The notes under the pieces were generated by a model that searched no databases, was not told the DNA's origin, and worked only from the letters and a program-made list of their open reading frames with translations. From NCBI GenBank assembly GCA_945868475.1, contig CAMBLM010000004.1:118693-182692 (forward strand): a DNA stretch of 64,000 bases. Reading direction: 5' to 3'. Both the position numbers and the translations under genes were made by a program. The DNA comes from an uncultured Ruminococcus sp. (GTDB lineage Bacteria > Bacillota > Clostridia > Oscillospirales > Ruminococcaceae). Below are positions 7,389-16,161 of this stretch, one piece after another; within the stretch, counting starts at the first letter, position 1; each line of letters opens with the position of its first letter.

Positions 7389-10178
7389 ATGAAACCGCTT
7401 GAACTTACGATATCCGCATTCGGCCCTTACGCAGGTGAGGAACACATCGACTTTTCCAAGGTCGGCAGGGACGGACTTTACCTTATCACTGGCGACACGG
7501 GCGCAGGCAAGACGACCGTTTTCGATGCGCTCATCTTCGCTCTGTACGGTACGGCGAGCGGAAACGTGCGCGTTTCATCGATGTTCCGAAGCAAATACGC
7601 TTCACCCGAAAGCAAGACCTTTGTCGAGCTGAAATTTGAATACGGCGGCAAGGTCTACACGATAAAACGAAATCCTCCCTACGCACGAAAGGCTTTGCGC
7701 AAAACGAAGTCGGAGAACGCTCTCATTGAGGAATCCGCAGGTGCGGAGCTTACCATGCCCGATGGAAAAACTGTCAACGGGGTTTCGGGCGTGAACAAGA
7801 CAATAAACTCGATAATCGGGCTTGACCGTGACCATTTTGCACAGGTCGCAATGCTTTCGCAGGGGGATTTTCTGCGGCTTCTCTTCGCCCCGACAAAGGA
7901 CAAGATAGATATTTTCCGCTCGCTTTTCGGCACGGAAAAATATCAGCGTTTGCAAAAGCGCATATCCGAGGATATGTCTGCAGCGGCGAACGGCTTAAAG
8001 CTTATCGGCTTGAAAAACGAGCAGTACATCGCCGCTCTTTCCTGCGCCGAGGACAGTGAACTATACGAGGAGCTTGGCAAAATAAAAGCCGAGCCGCTTC
8101 TTTTCGGTTCGGACGAAATAAATTCGCTTGCGGATAAAATTATCGATGAGGACAAGTCTGCGCTTTACGAAACCGAAAAGCTTTCGGCGGAGCTTTTGTC
8201 TGCTTCGGAAAAGCTTGCGGCGAAGATAGAACGCTCGAATATACGGCTTGACGCTGAGAAAAAACTCAGCGAAGTGAACACAAAAATAGCTGCTTCGGAA
8301 GTTCTTATGCCGAAGCTGAAAGAACGCTTTTCCGCGGCTGAAACGGAATACGGAAAGGCTGACGGGCTTGCCGTGCAGATCGCCCGTGAACGTGAGCGGC
8401 TCTCCGATTATGCTCAGCTGAGCCTTGAGCGGAACGCCGCAAAGGAGAGATCAAAGCTTGCGGAGCAGGCTTTGGCAAAGTGTGAAGATGCAAAAAAATC
8501 GGCTTTCACCGCCGAAAACAATATAAATGAATACGCTGCCGAGCTTGAAACGATAAAAACAGCCGCCGAAGATCAGGCTCGCCTTGAAGCCGCCGCTTCG
8601 GAGAAAAACCGCATAATGTCCGAACTGAAAGCGTTCGCTTTTGAGGTGAAAAACTATATGGACGTTTGCACCGAGCTTGAAAATGCGCAGACTGAATATC
8701 TCACTGCGGCAAAGGCGGCTAACGATGACATTTCGGCTTACAACACACTCGAAAGGGCTTTTCTCGACAGTCAGGCAGGCGTTTTGGCGCAGAAGCTTGC
8801 GGTCGGTGAGCCTTGTCCCGTCTGCGGAAGTGTTGAACACCCTCACCCTGCGAAAATTCACGCCGCAAATGTCAGCGAGGACAAGCTGAAAGCGGCTCGG
8901 CTCCGTGCGGAAAACTCCCGTGAAAACGCTTCGCAGAAAAGCCGCACCGCAGGTGAACTTTCGGGCAGGGAAAATGCTCTGCGCAGGACTGTTTCGGCAA
9001 AGGCTGAAAGCTATTTTGGCGAAATTCCGCTTGACGGCATAAAAGACCGCATCAAGCAGGACTTCGCGCGCGAAAAAGCCGAACTCGCGAAGATAACGCA
9101 GGATATCGCTCTCGCCGAGGAGAAGAAAAAACGCTGTGCGGAGCTTGCAAAGCTAACGGAAATGGCGCAGGCGGAGCAGAAAAGCTTCACTCAGCTTGCA
9201 TCGGAGCTTTCGGCGCAGGCGGCTTCGCTTTCGGCGCAGGCTCAGGCTGCTCAAACTGCGGCTGAAAAGCTTGCTTCAACTCTCGATTTTTCGTGTGAGG
9301 ACGAAGCTAAAAAGCATCTTGCCGAGTTGGAAAAAACGAAAAGCAAAATTTGCGCCGAATATGAATCGGCAAAATCGGAATTGGAAAAAACATCGTCTGA
9401 GATCACTTCGCTGAAGTCAGCGGCTTCGGCTTATGCTTCACAGCTTAAAGAACTGCCGTCTGAGGACGCCGAAAAGCTTGCTGAAGAAAAAGCTTCGCTC
9501 GAAAGCAGACGGCGTGAGCTTGATTCGCGGAAATTGAAAATTTCATCGAGGATAGAAGCTAACACAAGCGCGCTCAAAAATCTTTCGGACGGCTTCGGTG
9601 AGCAGGAAAAGGCTGAAAAGCGTTACCGCATGCTTCGCTCGCTCTGCGACACGGCAGGTGGAACGCTCAACGGAAAAGAGAAGATAACACTTGAAACATA
9701 CATTCAGACGGCGTATTTCAAGCGCATCACCGACCGCGCAAATGTGCGTTTTATGGAGATGACGGACGGACGCTATGAGCTTGTACGAAGCACGAATGCA
9801 GAGTCTTTGAGCGGCAAGAGCGGCTTGGAGCTTGATGTTATCGACCATTACAACGGCTCGGTGCGAAGCGTAAAGTCACTTTCGGGCGGCGAATCGTTTG
9901 AGGCGGCACTCTCGCTTGCGCTCGGACTTTCGGACGAGATATGTTCAAACTCGGGCGGCATACAGCTGCAGTCGATGTTCGTTGACGAGGGCTTCGGAAC
10001 GCTTGACGAAGCTGCGCTGACGCAGGCGGTTGACACGCTTTGCAAGCTTTCACAGAGCGGACGGACGGTCGGCATAATCTCCCACGTTGCCGAGCTTAAA
10101 GAGCGCATTGACAGTAAGATAATCGTCACGAAAGATGTGCGCTCGGGAGAAAGCCACATTTCAATTCGTAATTCGTAA
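7389..10178 (+). CDS. sbcC: SbcC/Rad50-like nuclease-complex ATPase
   Basis: 929-aa SMC-like protein that with SbcD would form the SbcCD (Mre11-Rad50) hairpin and double-strand-end nuclease. The N-terminal Walker A is GDTGAGKTTVFDALIF, and the Q-loop region is QVAMLSQGDFLRLL. Long coiled coils flank a zinc hook GEPCPVCGSVEHPHP (about residues 475-490). The C-terminal ABC signature is LSGGESFEAALSLALGLS and Walker B is MFVDEGFGTLDE. The length is normal. The expected sbcD gene is not upstream; a membrane protein occupies that place, so the nuclease subunit must lie elsewhere or be absent. Confidence 0.93.
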   Translation: MKPLELTISAFGPYAGEEHIDFSKVGRDGLYLITGDTGAGKTTVFDALIFALYGTASGNVRVSSMFRSKYASPESKTFVELKFEYGGKVYTIKRNPPYARKALRKTKSENALIEESAGAELTMPDGKTVNGVSGVNKTINSIIGLDRDHFAQVAMLSQGDFLRLLFAPTKDKIDIFRSLFGTEKYQRLQKRISEDMSAAANGLKLIGLKNEQYIAALSCAEDSELYEELGKIKAEPLLFGSDEINSLADKIIDEDKSALYETEKLSAELLSASEKLAAKIERSNIRLDAEKKLSEVNTKIAASEVLMPKLKERFSAAETEYGKADGLAVQIARERERLSDYAQLSLERNAAKERSKLAEQALAKCEDAKKSAFTAENNINEYAAELETIKTAAEDQARLEAAASEKNRIMSELKAFAFEVKNYMDVCTELENAQTEYLTAAKAANDDISAYNTLERAFLDSQAGVLAQKLAVGEPCPVCGSVEHPHPAKIHAANVSEDKLKAARLRAENSRENASQKSRTAGELSGRENALRRTVSAKAESYFGEIPLDGIKDRIKQDFAREKAELAKITQDIALAEEKKKRCAELAKLTEMAQAEQKSFTQLASELSAQAASLSAQAQAAQTAAEKLASTLDFSCEDEAKKHLAELEKTKSKICAEYESAKSELEKTSSEITSLKSAASAYASQLKELPSEDAEKLAEEKASLESRRRELDSRKLKISSRIEANTSALKNLSDGFGEQEKAEKRYRMLRSLCDTAGGTLNGKEKITLETYIQTAYFKRITDRANVRFMEMTDGRYELVRSTNAESLSGKSGLELDVIDHYNGSVRSVKSLSGGESFEAALSLALGLSDEICSNSGGIQLQSMFVDEGFGTLDEAALTQAVDTLCKLSQSGRTVGIISHVAELKERIDSKIIVTKDVRSGESHISIRNS

Positions 10179-10197
10179 TGCGTAATTCGTAATTAAT
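10163..10197. repeat. Short AATTCGTAATGCGTAATT repeat cluster
   Basis: Direct-repeat run of CGTAATTCGTAATGCGTAATT overlapping the sbcC 3' end, a variant of the dispersed repeat at 6585. It supplies the last codons of SbcC (the ISIRNS end). Confidence 0.55.
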
Positions 10198-10310
10198 GCA
10201 ATGCGCTGCTTTGCATCGAATTTGAAATAATTTATATTTCGTTAGTTTACAATAAAAATAGTGTGGACTGATCGCCGCCCAACAACGAATAGCATTTTTA
10301 TAATAAATGT

Positions 10311-10359
10311 AAAACCTGTTTTCAAAGGAAATTTTCTTTTTCCCTTTGAAAACAGGTTT
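10311..10359 (+). terminator. Intrinsic terminator after sbcC
   Basis: A 17-bp stem (AAACCTGTTTTCAAAGG / CCCTTTGAAAACAGGTTT) with an A/T-rich loop, followed by GTTTG. It is nearly symmetric, so it may work on both strands. Confidence 0.7.
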
Positions 10360-10384
10360 GTTTGCGAAAAAATTTATACACTTA

Positions 10385-10486
10385 TAGTAAATACCAATTA
10401 AAAACTATACAAAAAATCAAGCCGACAATCCTGCATATATGAATTATGCGACGATTTTTTGTATATAGTTTTATTGGTGTTTAGTA
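10385..10486. mobile_element. MITE, TACTAAACACC family, about 100 bp
   Basis: The ends are TAGTAAATACC (one degenerate) and GGTGTTTAGTA, with TTA on both sides (10382-10384 and 10487-10489). The inside reads AATTAAAAACTATACAAAAAATC...GATTTTTTGTATATAGTTTTATT and folds into one long hairpin. There is no ORF. The right flank lands exactly at the edge of the separate repeat at 10487. Confidence 0.8.
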
Positions 10487-10722
10487 TTAGGAAAAAGCTG
10501 ATTAATACTAAACACCAATAAAATACAGGAAAAAAATCTGCGCCGAAATCCTATATATTCGAGATTGTCGGCTTGATTTTTTCCAAATTTTAAATGGTGT
10601 TTAGTATAAAGCGAAGCGTTCGTTTTGCCATTTTGAGAAAAGTACGAGTTTACGTCTTTAATGTCAATTTGACATAAACATTTTGAAAAATGGCAAAAAC
10701 GTATTAATCAGCGTTTCCTTAG
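10487..10722. repeat. TAGGAAAAAGCTGATTA inverted-repeat element, split by a MITE
   Basis: The ends TTAGGAAAAAGCTGATTA and TAATCAGCGTTTCCTTAG are inverted, and the interior has CGTTCGTTTTGCC and GGCAAAAACGT arms. A second, uninterrupted copy sits at 40043-40160. This copy carries the MITE at 10506-10606 within its left arm. Confidence 0.75.
10506..10606. mobile_element. MITE (GATTGTCGG subtype) nested in another repeat
   Basis: Perfect ends TACTAAACACC and GGTGTTTAGTA, flanked by TAA at 10503-10505 and 10607-10609. It interrupts the repeat at 10487, and the uninterrupted copy at 40059-40061 has a single TAA. It is nearly identical to the copy at 26956-27055 (about two differences), which suggests recent movement. 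Confidence 0.85.
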
Positions 10723-10779
10723 AATCATTTGCACATTCCGTCACATACAGAGAATCTGCCGTAAATTCGTACATCAAAC

Positions 10780-10800
10780 GGGCGGATATAGAATCTGCCC
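10780..10800. repeat. REP-like GGGCGGATAT palindrome
   Basis: GGGCGGATATAGAATCTGCCC followed by CTACGGAATT. A related palindrome is at 24332-24352. The rest of 10723-10870 holds only a short ATTACGCATTACGCATTAT repeat. Confidence 0.6.
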
Positions 10801-10871
10801 CTACGGAATTTAGTGTTTCGCAATAAATTTACGGAGCAAAAATAATTACGCATTACGCATTATAAAAAGCC

Positions 10872-10900
10872 TTGACTTTTCCCTCTCTCTATGATATATT
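10872..10900 (+). promoter_or_regulatory. SigA promoter (extended -10) of the MATE gene
   Basis: TTGACT and TATATT with a 17-bp spacer and a TGA extension before the -10. The predicted start is near 10907, giving a 120-nt leader that contains the terminator at 10969. Confidence 0.75.
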
Positions 10901-10906
10901 AATAGT

Positions 10907-11003
10907 ATAAAACCCGTTCGGTCCGTTCGGGAGTGGATTTTTCGGAAGAGTTTTCTTTTCGCCTTTTCGCCACATGGTCACTGCTGACTGTGCGGCTTTT
11001 TTT
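10907..11003 (+). promoter_or_regulatory. Probable transcription-attenuation leader of the MATE gene
   Basis: Between promoter and start codon lies a complete intrinsic terminator. Its stem is GCCACATGGTCA / TGACTGTGCGGC (11 of 12 pairs, loop CTGC), followed by seven T (10969-11003). Upstream sit CCCGTTCGGTCCGTTCGGG and GAAGAG-TTTT-CTTTTC hairpins that could compete with it. An open frame starting with GTG at 10933 runs through the leader with poor initiation context, so ribosome-mediated attenuation is possible but not shown. It does not match the guanidine-I or mini-ykkC patterns I know. Confidence 0.6.
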
Positions 11004-11029
11004 ATTGTCAAAAATCCGGGAGGAATTAT

Positions 11030-12364
11030 ATGGATCAGACGTTTATGAAAGAGAAAAAAATACTGCCGCTCGTGCTGTCGATGTCACTGCCGATGGTCAT
11101 TTCCATGGCTGTGAACTCGCTTTACAACATCGTTGACAGCTATTTCGTGGCAAAGATAAGCGATGATGCTATGACGGCACTTTCGCTCGTTTATCCCGTG
11201 CAAAATCTCATCACCTCCGTTGCGGTCGGCTTCGGCATCGGTCTGAATGCAAGGATAGCGTTCTGCCTTGGCGCGAACGACAGGAACAATGCGAACCGTG
11301 CTGCGGCTACGGGAATGTTTCTGAGCGTTATCCACGGGATCATACTTACAATAGTATGCATACTCGGAATGCCTTGGTTCTTGTCTTTATACACGAAGAA
11401 CGCATCAGTTATCGCTATGGGAACGGCTTATGCTGTAAGAGCGTTTGCCTTTTCCATAATTATCATGCTCGGAATTTCGATGGAAAAGATATTCCAGTCG
11501 GTCGGACGAATGAAAGTTTCAATGCTGAGTATGATGTGCGGATTCATCGCGAACATCATACTTGATCCTCTCATGATCTTCGGGATCGGTCCTTTTCCCG
11601 AAATGGGCATCGCAGGCGCGGCTTACGCAACGGGCATCGGTCAGACGATAACGCTTATCGTTTACCTGCTCTTCGCGAGGTTCAGACCTCTCCCCGTTTC
11701 TTTCCGCAGGGAGTTTATTTCTTTTGACAGGGAACTGATGAAGCGGCTCTACTCGATAGGGATACCTGCGGCACTCAATATGGCTTTGCCATCGCTGCTC
11801 ATTTCCGCGCTCAACGGTATACTTGCGCCGTTTTCGGAGAAATATGTCCTCGTTCTCGGTGCTTATTACAAGCTCCAGACGTTTATCTACCTTACCGCAA
11901 ACGGCATCATTCAGGGCATACGTCCTATCGTAAGCTTTAACTACGGAGCAGGAGAGGAAAAGCGCGTCCGTCAGACGACACGGACTACCCTTGCACTTTC
12001 GGCAGGTGTAATGGCGGTCGGCGTTATTCTTTGTTACCTTATCCCGAGCCGTATGATGGGCATTTTCACTTCAAGTGAAGAAACCGTTGCTATCGGCGTG
12101 ACGGCACTTCACATTATCAGCATAGGATTTGTGTTCTCGGCATTTTCCGTAACCTACTGCGGAGTGCTTGAAGCTTTGAGCAGGGGCATACCGTCGCTGA
12201 TAATTTCCGTAATGCGTTATGTTGCCGTGATAATCCCTGCGGCAATGCTTTTCAGCCATTTATACGGCGCGAACGGCGTGTTCATAGCTTTCCCGATAAC
12301 GGAGATCGTCACGGCCGCAGCTTCCTATATTATTTACAGAAAATGCTGCCCGAAAAAGGGATAA
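11030..12364 (+). CDS. MATE-family multidrug/Na+ antiporter
   Basis: 444 aa with twelve predicted hydrophobic helices in two related halves. The N-terminal pattern is LPLVLSMSLPMVISMAVNSLYNIVDSYFVAKI, which fits the MATE (NorM/MepA) family. These proteins export cationic drugs or metabolites using Na+ or H+ gradients. The ATG at 11030 has GGGAGG 7 bases upstream. The terminator-containing leader implies induced expression, consistent with a drug exporter. The substrate cannot be read from sequence. Confidence 0.9.
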   Translation: MDQTFMKEKKILPLVLSMSLPMVISMAVNSLYNIVDSYFVAKISDDAMTALSLVYPVQNLITSVAVGFGIGLNARIAFCLGANDRNNANRAAATGMFLSVIHGIILTIVCILGMPWFLSLYTKNASVIAMGTAYAVRAFAFSIIIMLGISMEKIFQSVGRMKVSMLSMMCGFIANIILDPLMIFGIGPFPEMGIAGAAYATGIGQTITLIVYLLFARFRPLPVSFRREFISFDRELMKRLYSIGIPAALNMALPSLLISALNGILAPFSEKYVLVLGAYYKLQTFIYLTANGIIQGIRPIVSFNYGAGEEKRVRQTTRTTLALSAGVMAVGVILCYLIPSRMMGIFTSSEETVAIGVTALHIISIGFVFSAFSVTYCGVLEALSRGIPSLIISVMRYVAVIIPAAMLFSHLYGANGVFIAFPITEIVTAAASYIIYRKCCPKKG

Positions 12365-12434
12365 ATACATTCAGAACCCGTCTTCACAAGCATATGCGCA
12401 CGTCTTTTCGGCAAATTTTGCCGCAGACTGCGTT

Positions 12435-12474
12435 AAAAATCCTTGCCGGGCGAAAGCCCGCCTGCGGATTTTTG
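12435..12474. repeat. Palindrome AAAAATCC...GGATTTTT
   Basis: AAAAATCCTTGCCGGGC-GAAA-GCCCGCCTGCGGATTTTT forms a GC stem with a GAAA tetraloop between AT arms, about 70 bp after the MATE stop. It ends in a T run, so it may act as a first terminator. Confidence 0.5.
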
Positions 12475-12546
12475 CCTACTCTGCAACAAAATTATGCTCG
12501 AAAATCCGCACACATTTCTTATGAAGACAGGTTCTCAAATAAAAGC

Positions 12547-12588
12547 AAAAGCTTCGTTTGTTTTGGGCAGACGAAGCTTTTGTTTTTT
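12547..12588. terminator. Bidirectional intrinsic terminator between MATE and degV genes
   Basis: AAAAGCTTCGT / ACGAAGCTTTT stem with a 12-nt loop, followed by GTTTTTT on the plus strand. On the minus strand it directly follows the DegV stop codon, so it probably serves both converging genes. Confidence 0.8.
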
Positions 12589-13450
12589 ACTTTTTCACAT
12601 ATAAAACGCCGAAAGCATCCGGACCGCAGTTGCAGGTGACGGTCGCGGAGGCGTTTGTTATTTTCAGTTCATCAAATTTGCAGTATTTCTCGGCTTCCGC
12701 TGTTATGGTGCGGAGTTTTCTGACCGAACAGCCTGCGTGAGTGATGAAGCCGCACCGCTTATCGATGTTCTTTTCATCTTTAAGCTCATGCCGAATATAC
12801 GCTTTGCAGGCGTTCCCATAGTTTCCGAAGATGATGTTCTTCACCCGAAGATTTCCGTTTTTCATCGCAAGGACGGGGTGTATGCCGAACGCTGTGCAGG
12901 CATTTTTCACAAAGGCGGAAACGCGTCCGTTGCGGTAGAGATAGTCTGCGTTTTTCGCAATAAAGCTTGTCGAAACGTGTTTTTTCAGTTCGTCAAGCTC
13001 GGCGAGTATCTTTTCGCACTCGCAGCCCTCGTTTGCAAGTTCGGCGGCGCGCAGGACGAGAAATCCAAGTCCCGTTGAAAGATGCTGCGAATCGAAGATA
13101 TGCACACGCTTTCCCTCTGAACCCATTATCGATACAGCCGCCTGCGCATTTTTGCAGGAATTGCTTATCCCCGAGCTTATAGCAACGAGGATAAGCTCGT
13201 CATAGCGTTTAAGGCTTTTCTCGAATGCTCTGTAGTAAACATCGGACGGCGGAGGTGATGACCTTGTTTTTCCGCCTCTGTTTTCAAGATAGTATATGAC
13301 GTTTTCCGCCGTTATCTCGTCCGAATCGGTGAAAACGCCGCTCTCCGTTTCGACAAGGAAATAGAGTATATCGACGCCGCATTTGTTCAGGACGCTTTTC
13401 GGCAGGTCGCAGACACATTCGGCAAGAATGCCTACTTTTTTCTTTCCCAT
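12587..13450 (-). CDS. DegV-family fatty-acid-binding protein
   Basis: 287 aa. The N-terminal motif GILAECVCDLPKSVL and the TRSSPPPSDVYYRAFEKSL region match DegV/FakB proteins. The central motif is ISSGISNSCKNAQAAV, and the lid and pocket region is GLGFLVLRAAEL. DegV/FakB proteins bind a fatty acid and present it to the FakA kinase. The usual DegV N-terminus DS(T/S) is AECV here, a mild variant. No fakA is near. It is monocistronic, with a weak upstream region in common with the histidine kinase. Confidence 0.85.
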   Translation of the reverse strand: MGKKKVGILAECVCDLPKSVLNKCGVDILYFLVETESGVFTDSDEITAENVIYYLENRGGKTRSSPPPSDVYYRAFEKSLKRYDELILVAISSGISNSCKNAQAAVSIMGSEGKRVHIFDSQHLSTGLGFLVLRAAELANEGCECEKILAELDELKKHVSTSFIAKNADYLYRNGRVSAFVKNACTAFGIHPVLAMKNGNLRVKNIIFGNYGNACKAYIRHELKDEKNIDKRCGFITHAGCSVRKLRTITAEAEKYCKFDELKITNASATVTCNCGPDAFGVLYVKK

Positions 13451-13513
13451 AAAAAATTACCCTTTCCCCGAAAGATACCGTCATTGATCTTTTGTACACA
13501 TTCCGATCAGAGA

Positions 13514-15619
13514 TCAATACGAAGCCGAGCCTGCCGAAACGCTTATAAGCTCCTTCGGCAGCCACATTTTCAGCACTCGGTCAAGTGCCGAAAGCTCTAT
13601 CGGCTTCGCGATGAAATCATCAAAGCCCGATTCGATATACATATCCCTGACACCGTTCACGGCATTCGCTGTCAGCGCGATTATCGGAACGTTTTTATAG
13701 TATCTGTCCTCCATGCCGCGTATCTCTTTTGTGGCTTCAACGCCGTCCATTTCGGGCATCATGTGATCCATAAATACGATGTCGATATCCTTTGAGCGGA
13801 GCATCGATATTGCCGCCCTGCCGCTGTCGGCGGTAAGCACCTGCATACCGTATGGGCGCATAAGTCCGACAGCGACTTTGAGGTTGATGATATTATCGTC
13901 AACAACGAGCACTCTTGCTTTCGGCGCGGTAAAGCGTACTGCCGCCGCCCTGCGCTCGCCTATAGCTGTCGGCGTTTTTTCGTGATTGAATACAGAAGCG
14001 GCTGTTATCGCATAGAAAGGCTTATAAACGCATTTCATTTTCGGCGGAACTTCGACCGCATCAAGTCTGTCCTGAACGATGATAATGTCGGTATTCTCGG
14101 ACAAAGCACCGAAGAACTCACGGGCTTCGGTATATTCCTCCCTGCCGATGAAAATGTGGGTATATTTTTTCGCCGAAACCGCCCTTCGGATAGACGTCAG
14201 TGAATCGAAAAGCTCAAAATCGGCATCGAGCGATGATTTAAGTTCAGAAACGAGCGAATAGTATTCCTCCGAGATCCTCGGTGTGACGTGCTTTGCCATA
14301 TCAATGAAGAACGCCGCATGGATCTTTTCGGGGTCTTTTACAGTGATGAAAGGCTTTCCGTTGGCTACTTCGAGAGGAATGACAAATCGGAACTCCGAGC
14401 CGACTCCGACCTCGCTCGAAACATTGATGAAGCCGCCCATTGCGCCTACGAGCCTGCGTGAAATGGCAAGTCCGAGTCCTGTTCCCTCAACGGAGCGGTT
14501 TTTCTTCGTATCTATCTGTTGGAAGCTGCTGAAAAGCTTTTCCAGACCCTCGGTCGAGATGCCTATGCCTGTATCGGTGACGGAAACTGAGAGGTTGATC
14601 CCGTATTCATGCCTTGTCTGCGAAACACGAATGACAACGCAGCCTTTTTCGGTAAATTTTATCGCATTCGTGACGAGGTTTATCATAACCTGACGGATAC
14701 GAAGCTCATCGCCGACAAGTCCCGTCGGGAGATCGGGGTCGCACTTGACGATAAGCTCTATCGGCTTGTCGCCCCTTCGCGTGAGTGCGAGATTTATAAC
14801 GTCATTGAGCGTTGAAGCGATGTTGAATTCTTCGGAGATGAATTCCATCTTGCCCGATTCTATCTTGGAAAAATCGAGGATATCGTTTATTATCGCGAGC
14901 AGGCTTCGTCCAGAATCCTGAATGTTGAAGCAATAGTCCCTGACGGTATCGCTGATGTTGTTTTCGCATAGGATAAGCTCGCACATTCCGACGATAGCGT
15001 TCATAGGAGTGCGTATCTCGTGGCTCATATTTGCGAGGAAGTCGCTCTTTGCATTGTTTGCCTGCTGTGCTATCTTGAGCAGTGCCGCCTGCTTTTTTTT
15101 CGATTCAAAAAGCGTGTAATTGATGTATATGCAGATCACCGTATCAAAAAAATACACTATCGGAAAGCGCACAAGATAGGTTTCGGAATAAGCATAGCCA
15201 AGCTCGTGAAGCGGTGACCACATATACACCGCCATAAAAATACCGAGCAGTATGCAGAACGCTCCGCCGTAAAAAAGCTTATAGAACACAATGCCTATAG
15301 GCGGAACGAGCAGCAGCCATACGATGCTGAAGCCGTCCTTTCCGCCCGTTACAATAAAAAATGCCATCATTGCACCGATCGCGGCGAGCGTATTCACGCT
15401 TAAAATAAGAAAGTTATTCGTTTTTCTGTACAGAAAATAATTCAATATGTACCAGACGCCGGCAGCACCCGTTATGTAGACCATCAGCGTTGAGTGCGTG
15501 ATAATATTAATAGTACACATCAAAAGACTGATGATACCGACCGTGACCGAAATAAGTCCTATCGAGCGTTTGTCGGTGTTTTCAGCGTCCTTTTTCAACT
15601 CTTTTAAAAGTTCAAACAT
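13514..15619 (-). CDS. Hybrid sensor histidine kinase / response regulator
   Basis: 701 aa. Five to six membrane helices occupy about residues 20-180, with no extracellular PAS/Cache domain. Next is a HisKA dimerisation domain with phospho-accepting His in FLANMSHEIRTPMNAIVGM, then a HATPase_c domain with N-box ATNAIKFTEKG and G-box GTGLGLAISRRLVGAMGG. A degenerate receiver-like segment is followed by a C-terminal receiver ARVLVVDDNIINLK, with the phospho-Asp in DIVFMDHMMPEMDG. There is no output domain, so the signal must leave through an unlinked HPt or regulator. It is monocistronic. Confidence 0.92.
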   Translation of the reverse strand: MFELLKELKKDAENTDKRSIGLISVTVGIISLLMCTINIITHSTLMVYITGAAGVWYILNYFLYRKTNNFLILSVNTLAAIGAMMAFFIVTGGKDGFSIVWLLLVPPIGIVFYKLFYGGAFCILLGIFMAVYMWSPLHELGYAYSETYLVRFPIVYFFDTVICIYINYTLFESKKKQAALLKIAQQANNAKSDFLANMSHEIRTPMNAIVGMCELILCENNISDTVRDYCFNIQDSGRSLLAIINDILDFSKIESGKMEFISEEFNIASTLNDVINLALTRRGDKPIELIVKCDPDLPTGLVGDELRIRQVMINLVTNAIKFTEKGCVVIRVSQTRHEYGINLSVSVTDTGIGISTEGLEKLFSSFQQIDTKKNRSVEGTGLGLAISRRLVGAMGGFINVSSEVGVGSEFRFVIPLEVANGKPFITVKDPEKIHAAFFIDMAKHVTPRISEEYYSLVSELKSSLDADFELFDSLTSIRRAVSAKKYTHIFIGREEYTEAREFFGALSENTDIIIVQDRLDAVEVPPKMKCVYKPFYAITAASVFNHEKTPTAIGERRAAAVRFTAPKARVLVVDDNIINLKVAVGLMRPYGMQVLTADSGRAAISMLRSKDIDIVFMDHMMPEMDGVEATKEIRGMEDRYYKNVPIIALTANAVNGVRDMYIESGFDDFIAKPIELSALDRVLKMWLPKELISVSAGSASY

Positions 15620-15660
15620 CGGTTGACCCTCTATCTATAATATAAAAGCTGCTGCATTTA

Positions 15661-15812
15661 TACTAAACGCCAATTAAAAACTATACCAAAAATCAAGCAA
15701 AAACTCGCAGCTGTTGAAAACAGCTTGATGTTGAAAACAGCTTGATGTTGAAAACAGGTTTATATGGCTTTTTGCGCAAATTTTTTGTCTATAGTTTTAT
15801 TGGTGTTTAGTA
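15661..15812. mobile_element. MITE, long (about 150 bp) subtype
   Basis: Ends TACTAAACGCC and GGTGTTTAGTA, flanked by TTA on both sides (15658-15660, 15813-15815). The interior carries three copies of TTGAAAACAG with GCTTGATG between them. The same subtype is at 24617-24763 and, decayed, at 19386-19513. Confidence 0.8.
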
Positions 15813-15880
15813 TTACAGCCTTTCACTTTAAATTATAGTATTTTTTTACGAAAGTGTCAATAAAAATATGGATACCGGAC

Positions 15881-16028
15881 ACGGCATTTCAACAAGTGAA
15901 CTATTTTTTATCAAGCTATTTACAAAATATTGTAGGGGACGGGCGACCCGTCCCCTACAGTAATATATGGCGATTTGAAATATATTCGCATTAAAAGTTC
16001 ACTATTTATTTACTCGTTGAAATACCGT
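15881..16028. repeat. Inverted-repeat element with a REP palindrome inside
   Basis: The outer arms are ACGGCATTTCAACAAGT (15881-15897) and ACTCGTTGAAATACCGT (16012-16028). At its centre lies the perfect palindrome TGTAGGGGACGGG-CGA-CCCGTCCCCTACA (15931-15959). There is no ORF. It looks like a short non-autonomous element that received, or carries, a REP hairpin. Confidence 0.6.
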
Positions 16029-16110
16029 TGGATATCGGATATTTTTCTTTTTTGTTCAATGCATAAATATCTTTGGCTGAAATTTATATAGCTTCTTTTA
16101 TTATAGTATA

Positions 16111-16145
16111 AAAATCACCGCACAAAGTTCGCTCTGTGCGGTGAT
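16111..16145 (-). terminator. Terminator of the cupin gene
   Basis: CACCGCACA / TGTGCGGTG stem with an 8-10 nt loop, followed on the minus strand by ATTTTTATAC. It lies 17 bp after the cupin stop. Confidence 0.75.
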
Positions 16146-16161
16146 AGGCTTTGCATAATGC

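Noticed and set aside
10933..11136. Open frame in the MATE leader
   Set aside because: It overlaps the MATE start in another frame and has no properly spaced ribosome site. It is kept only as a possible short leader peptide in the attenuator description.
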